Shown here one piece after another: positions 16,498 to 17,195 of a stretch of DNA of 17,195 bases (the first letter of the stretch is position 1; each line of letters begins with the position of its first letter). The translations under genes were made by a program, and so were the position numbers. Under the pieces are notes generated by a model that worked only from the letters and a program-made list of their open reading frames with translations, had not been told where the DNA came from and did not search any database. The stretch is taken from positions 1-17,195 of the forward strand of contig JAEZHL010000084.1 of assembly GCA_023416575.1 (NCBI GenBank), written 5' to 3'. The stretch is from Pseudomonadota bacterium (GTDB taxonomy: Bacteria; Pseudomonadota; Alphaproteobacteria; Rhizobiales; Hyphomicrobiaceae).

Positions 16498-16824
16498 GTG
16501 ACGCAAATGGTGTCCGACGCAGACTTCAATGCCGAAGTGCTGAAGTCGTCCGAGCCTGTTGTCGTTGACTTCTTCGCCGAGTGGTGCGGGCCCTGCAAGG
16601 CCATGGCACCTGCGCTGGAGCAGGTCGCCGAGGAGATGAAGGGCAAAGTCAAGGTCGTGAAGGTGGATGTGGACCGCAGCCCGGCGGTAACTCAAGCCTA
16701 CCGCATCCAGGCGATGCCGACGTTGATGCTGTTCAAGGACGGTAAGGTTGCCAATCAGCACGTCGGCGCGCTCGTGCAGAAGAAGAAGCTCGAAGACTGG
16801 ATCAATCAGTCGATCACCGGCTGA
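16498..16824 (+). CDS. trxA: Thioredoxin 1
   Basis: A small cytosolic disulphide reductase that keeps protein thiols reduced with thioredoxin reductase. The 108-residue product is full length, with the active site WCGPC (29-33), the buried Asp24 in VVDFFAEW, and the cis-proline at AMPTL (Pro74). It has no signal peptide, so it is the housekeeping cytoplasmic type. It begins with GTG after a good ribosome site. The 71-base gap from addA, a candidate promoter and a downstream terminator suggest that it can be transcribed on its own as well as by read-through from addA. Confidence 0.97.
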   Translation: MTQMVSDADFNAEVLKSSEPVVVDFFAEWCGPCKAMAPALEQVAEEMKGKVKVVKVDVDRSPAVTQAYRIQAMPTLMLFKDGKVANQHVGALVQKKKLEDWINQSITG

Positions 16825-16850
16825 ATTTTCTCGCTCGGGGTACGTGAGAC

Positions 16851-16886
16851 AGGGGCCTTCGCACTGCGCGGGGGCCCCTTTCTTGT
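16851..16886 (+). terminator. Rho-independent terminator after trxA
   Basis: AGGGGCC at 16851-16857 pairs with GGCCCCT at 16873-16879, giving a 7-base-pair GC-rich stem around a 15-base loop that can pair further inside (CGC with GCG). TTTCTTGT follows directly. It lies 27 bases after the trxA stop. Confidence 0.8.
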
Positions 16887-16913
16887 GACCGGGCGGCGCG
16901 ACGCTGCTATCCT
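16883..16913 (+). promoter_or_regulatory. Possible promoter of the ketopantoate-reductase-like gene
   Basis: TTGTGA at 16883-16888 and TATCCT at 16908-16913 (spacer 19 bases, or 18 if read as CTATCC) precede the gene by about 30 bases. The -35 overlaps the tail of the trxA terminator. The match is weak to moderate; the position between a terminator and a start codon is its main support. Confidence 0.3.
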
Positions 16914-16944
16914 GCTCCCACGGAATATCGAGCGGGAGAATCGT

Positions 16945-17195
16945 ATGCACGTTCTGTGTCTTGGAGCCGGCGGCATCGGCGGCTATTTCGGCGGCCGCCT
17001 CGTCGAGAGCAAGGCAGCTGATGTCACCTTCCTGGTCCGCCCCGGGCGGAAGGCGCAGCTCGACAAGGATGGGCTGCGCGTCGAGAGCGTAAAGGGGGAC
17101 TTCACCGTCCAGGTCGATGCGCGGCTCGCGGAGGACGTGCGCGGCCCCGCCGACTACGTGCTCCTCACCTGCAAGTCCTACGATCTCGACAGCGC
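16945..17195 (+). CDS. Ketopantoate reductase family protein, 5' part only
   Basis: The first 83 codons of a gene that runs off the right edge. The N-terminus MHVLCLGAGGIGGYFGGRL is a Rossmann dinucleotide-binding loop (GxGxxG, residues 7-12) of the ApbA/PanE family, followed by VRPGRKAQL and a CKSYDL segment whose lysine sits where the family's catalytic lysine lies. PanE reduces 2-dehydropantoate to pantoate with NADPH for coenzyme A synthesis, but the family holds many paralogues of other specificity, so no symbol is given. GGGAG at 16934-16938 lies 6 bases before the ATG. The trxA terminator upstream puts it in a separate unit. Confidence 0.85.
   Translation, partial: MHVLCLGAGGIGGYFGGRLVESKAADVTFLVRPGRKAQLDKDGLRVESVKGDFTVQVDARLAEDVRGPADYVLLTCKSYDLDS

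Noticed and set aside
16435..16950. Antisense open frame of 171 codons opposite trxA
   Set aside because: It runs through the trxA gene and terminator and shows no domain; a high-GC artefact.
1..17195. Mobile elements, CRISPR, prophage or defence genes
   Set aside because: No transposase or integrase motifs, no spaced direct repeats, and every long + strand frame is a recognisable housekeeping gene with uniform composition.

Overview
The window is high-GC DNA with alphaproteobacterial gene content and order, most like the Hyphomicrobiales (rhizobia and relatives). The evidence is ChvG, a short HprK with mannose-family EIIA and HPr, AhcY, a DivL-type kinase with tyrosine in its H-box, a TsaE-phosphotransferase fusion next to MurU, AddB-AddA, and thioredoxin. 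From memory, several sequenced rhizobia keep this order, so I read it as conserved chromosomal backbone. All recognised genes lie on the + strand. I see no mobile elements, CRISPR arrays, tRNA or rRNA.

Layout: (1) 1-3071 is envelope-stress and PTS signalling: chvG (the window edge falls at or near its start), hprK overlapping its end, then EIIA (manX) and HPr (ptsH) with touching stop and start codons. No Enzyme I or sugar permease is present, which suggests a regulatory rather than a transporting PTS. (2) 3072-4671 is ahcY, with a 166-base leader holding an imperfect palindrome, a candidate promoter and a strong hairpin, and a hairpin after its stop. (3) 4672-7354 is divL, a cell-cycle pseudo-histidine-kinase. 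Its upstream region holds a candidate promoter flanked by three GANTC (CcrM methylation) sites. (4) 7355-9689 is tsaE-amgK, a two-domain fusion (tRNA t6A ATPase plus sugar kinase), followed by murU. The kinase half and MurU form the MurNAc branch of peptidoglycan recycling. (5) 9679-16426 is addB and addA, overlapping genes for the double-strand-break helicase-nuclease. (6) 16427-16886 is trxA with its own candidate promoter and a rho-independent terminator. (7) 16945-17195 is the 5' end of a ketopantoate-reductase-family gene cut by the window edge.

No wholly new system is apparent. The most interesting points are the tyrosine in the DivL H-box, the GANTC cluster around the divL promoter, the palindrome in front of ahcY, the TsaE-AmgK fusion, the minimal HprK overlapping chvG, and a hairpin straddling the divL stop codon. 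Functions are assigned by motif reading only; no database search was run.
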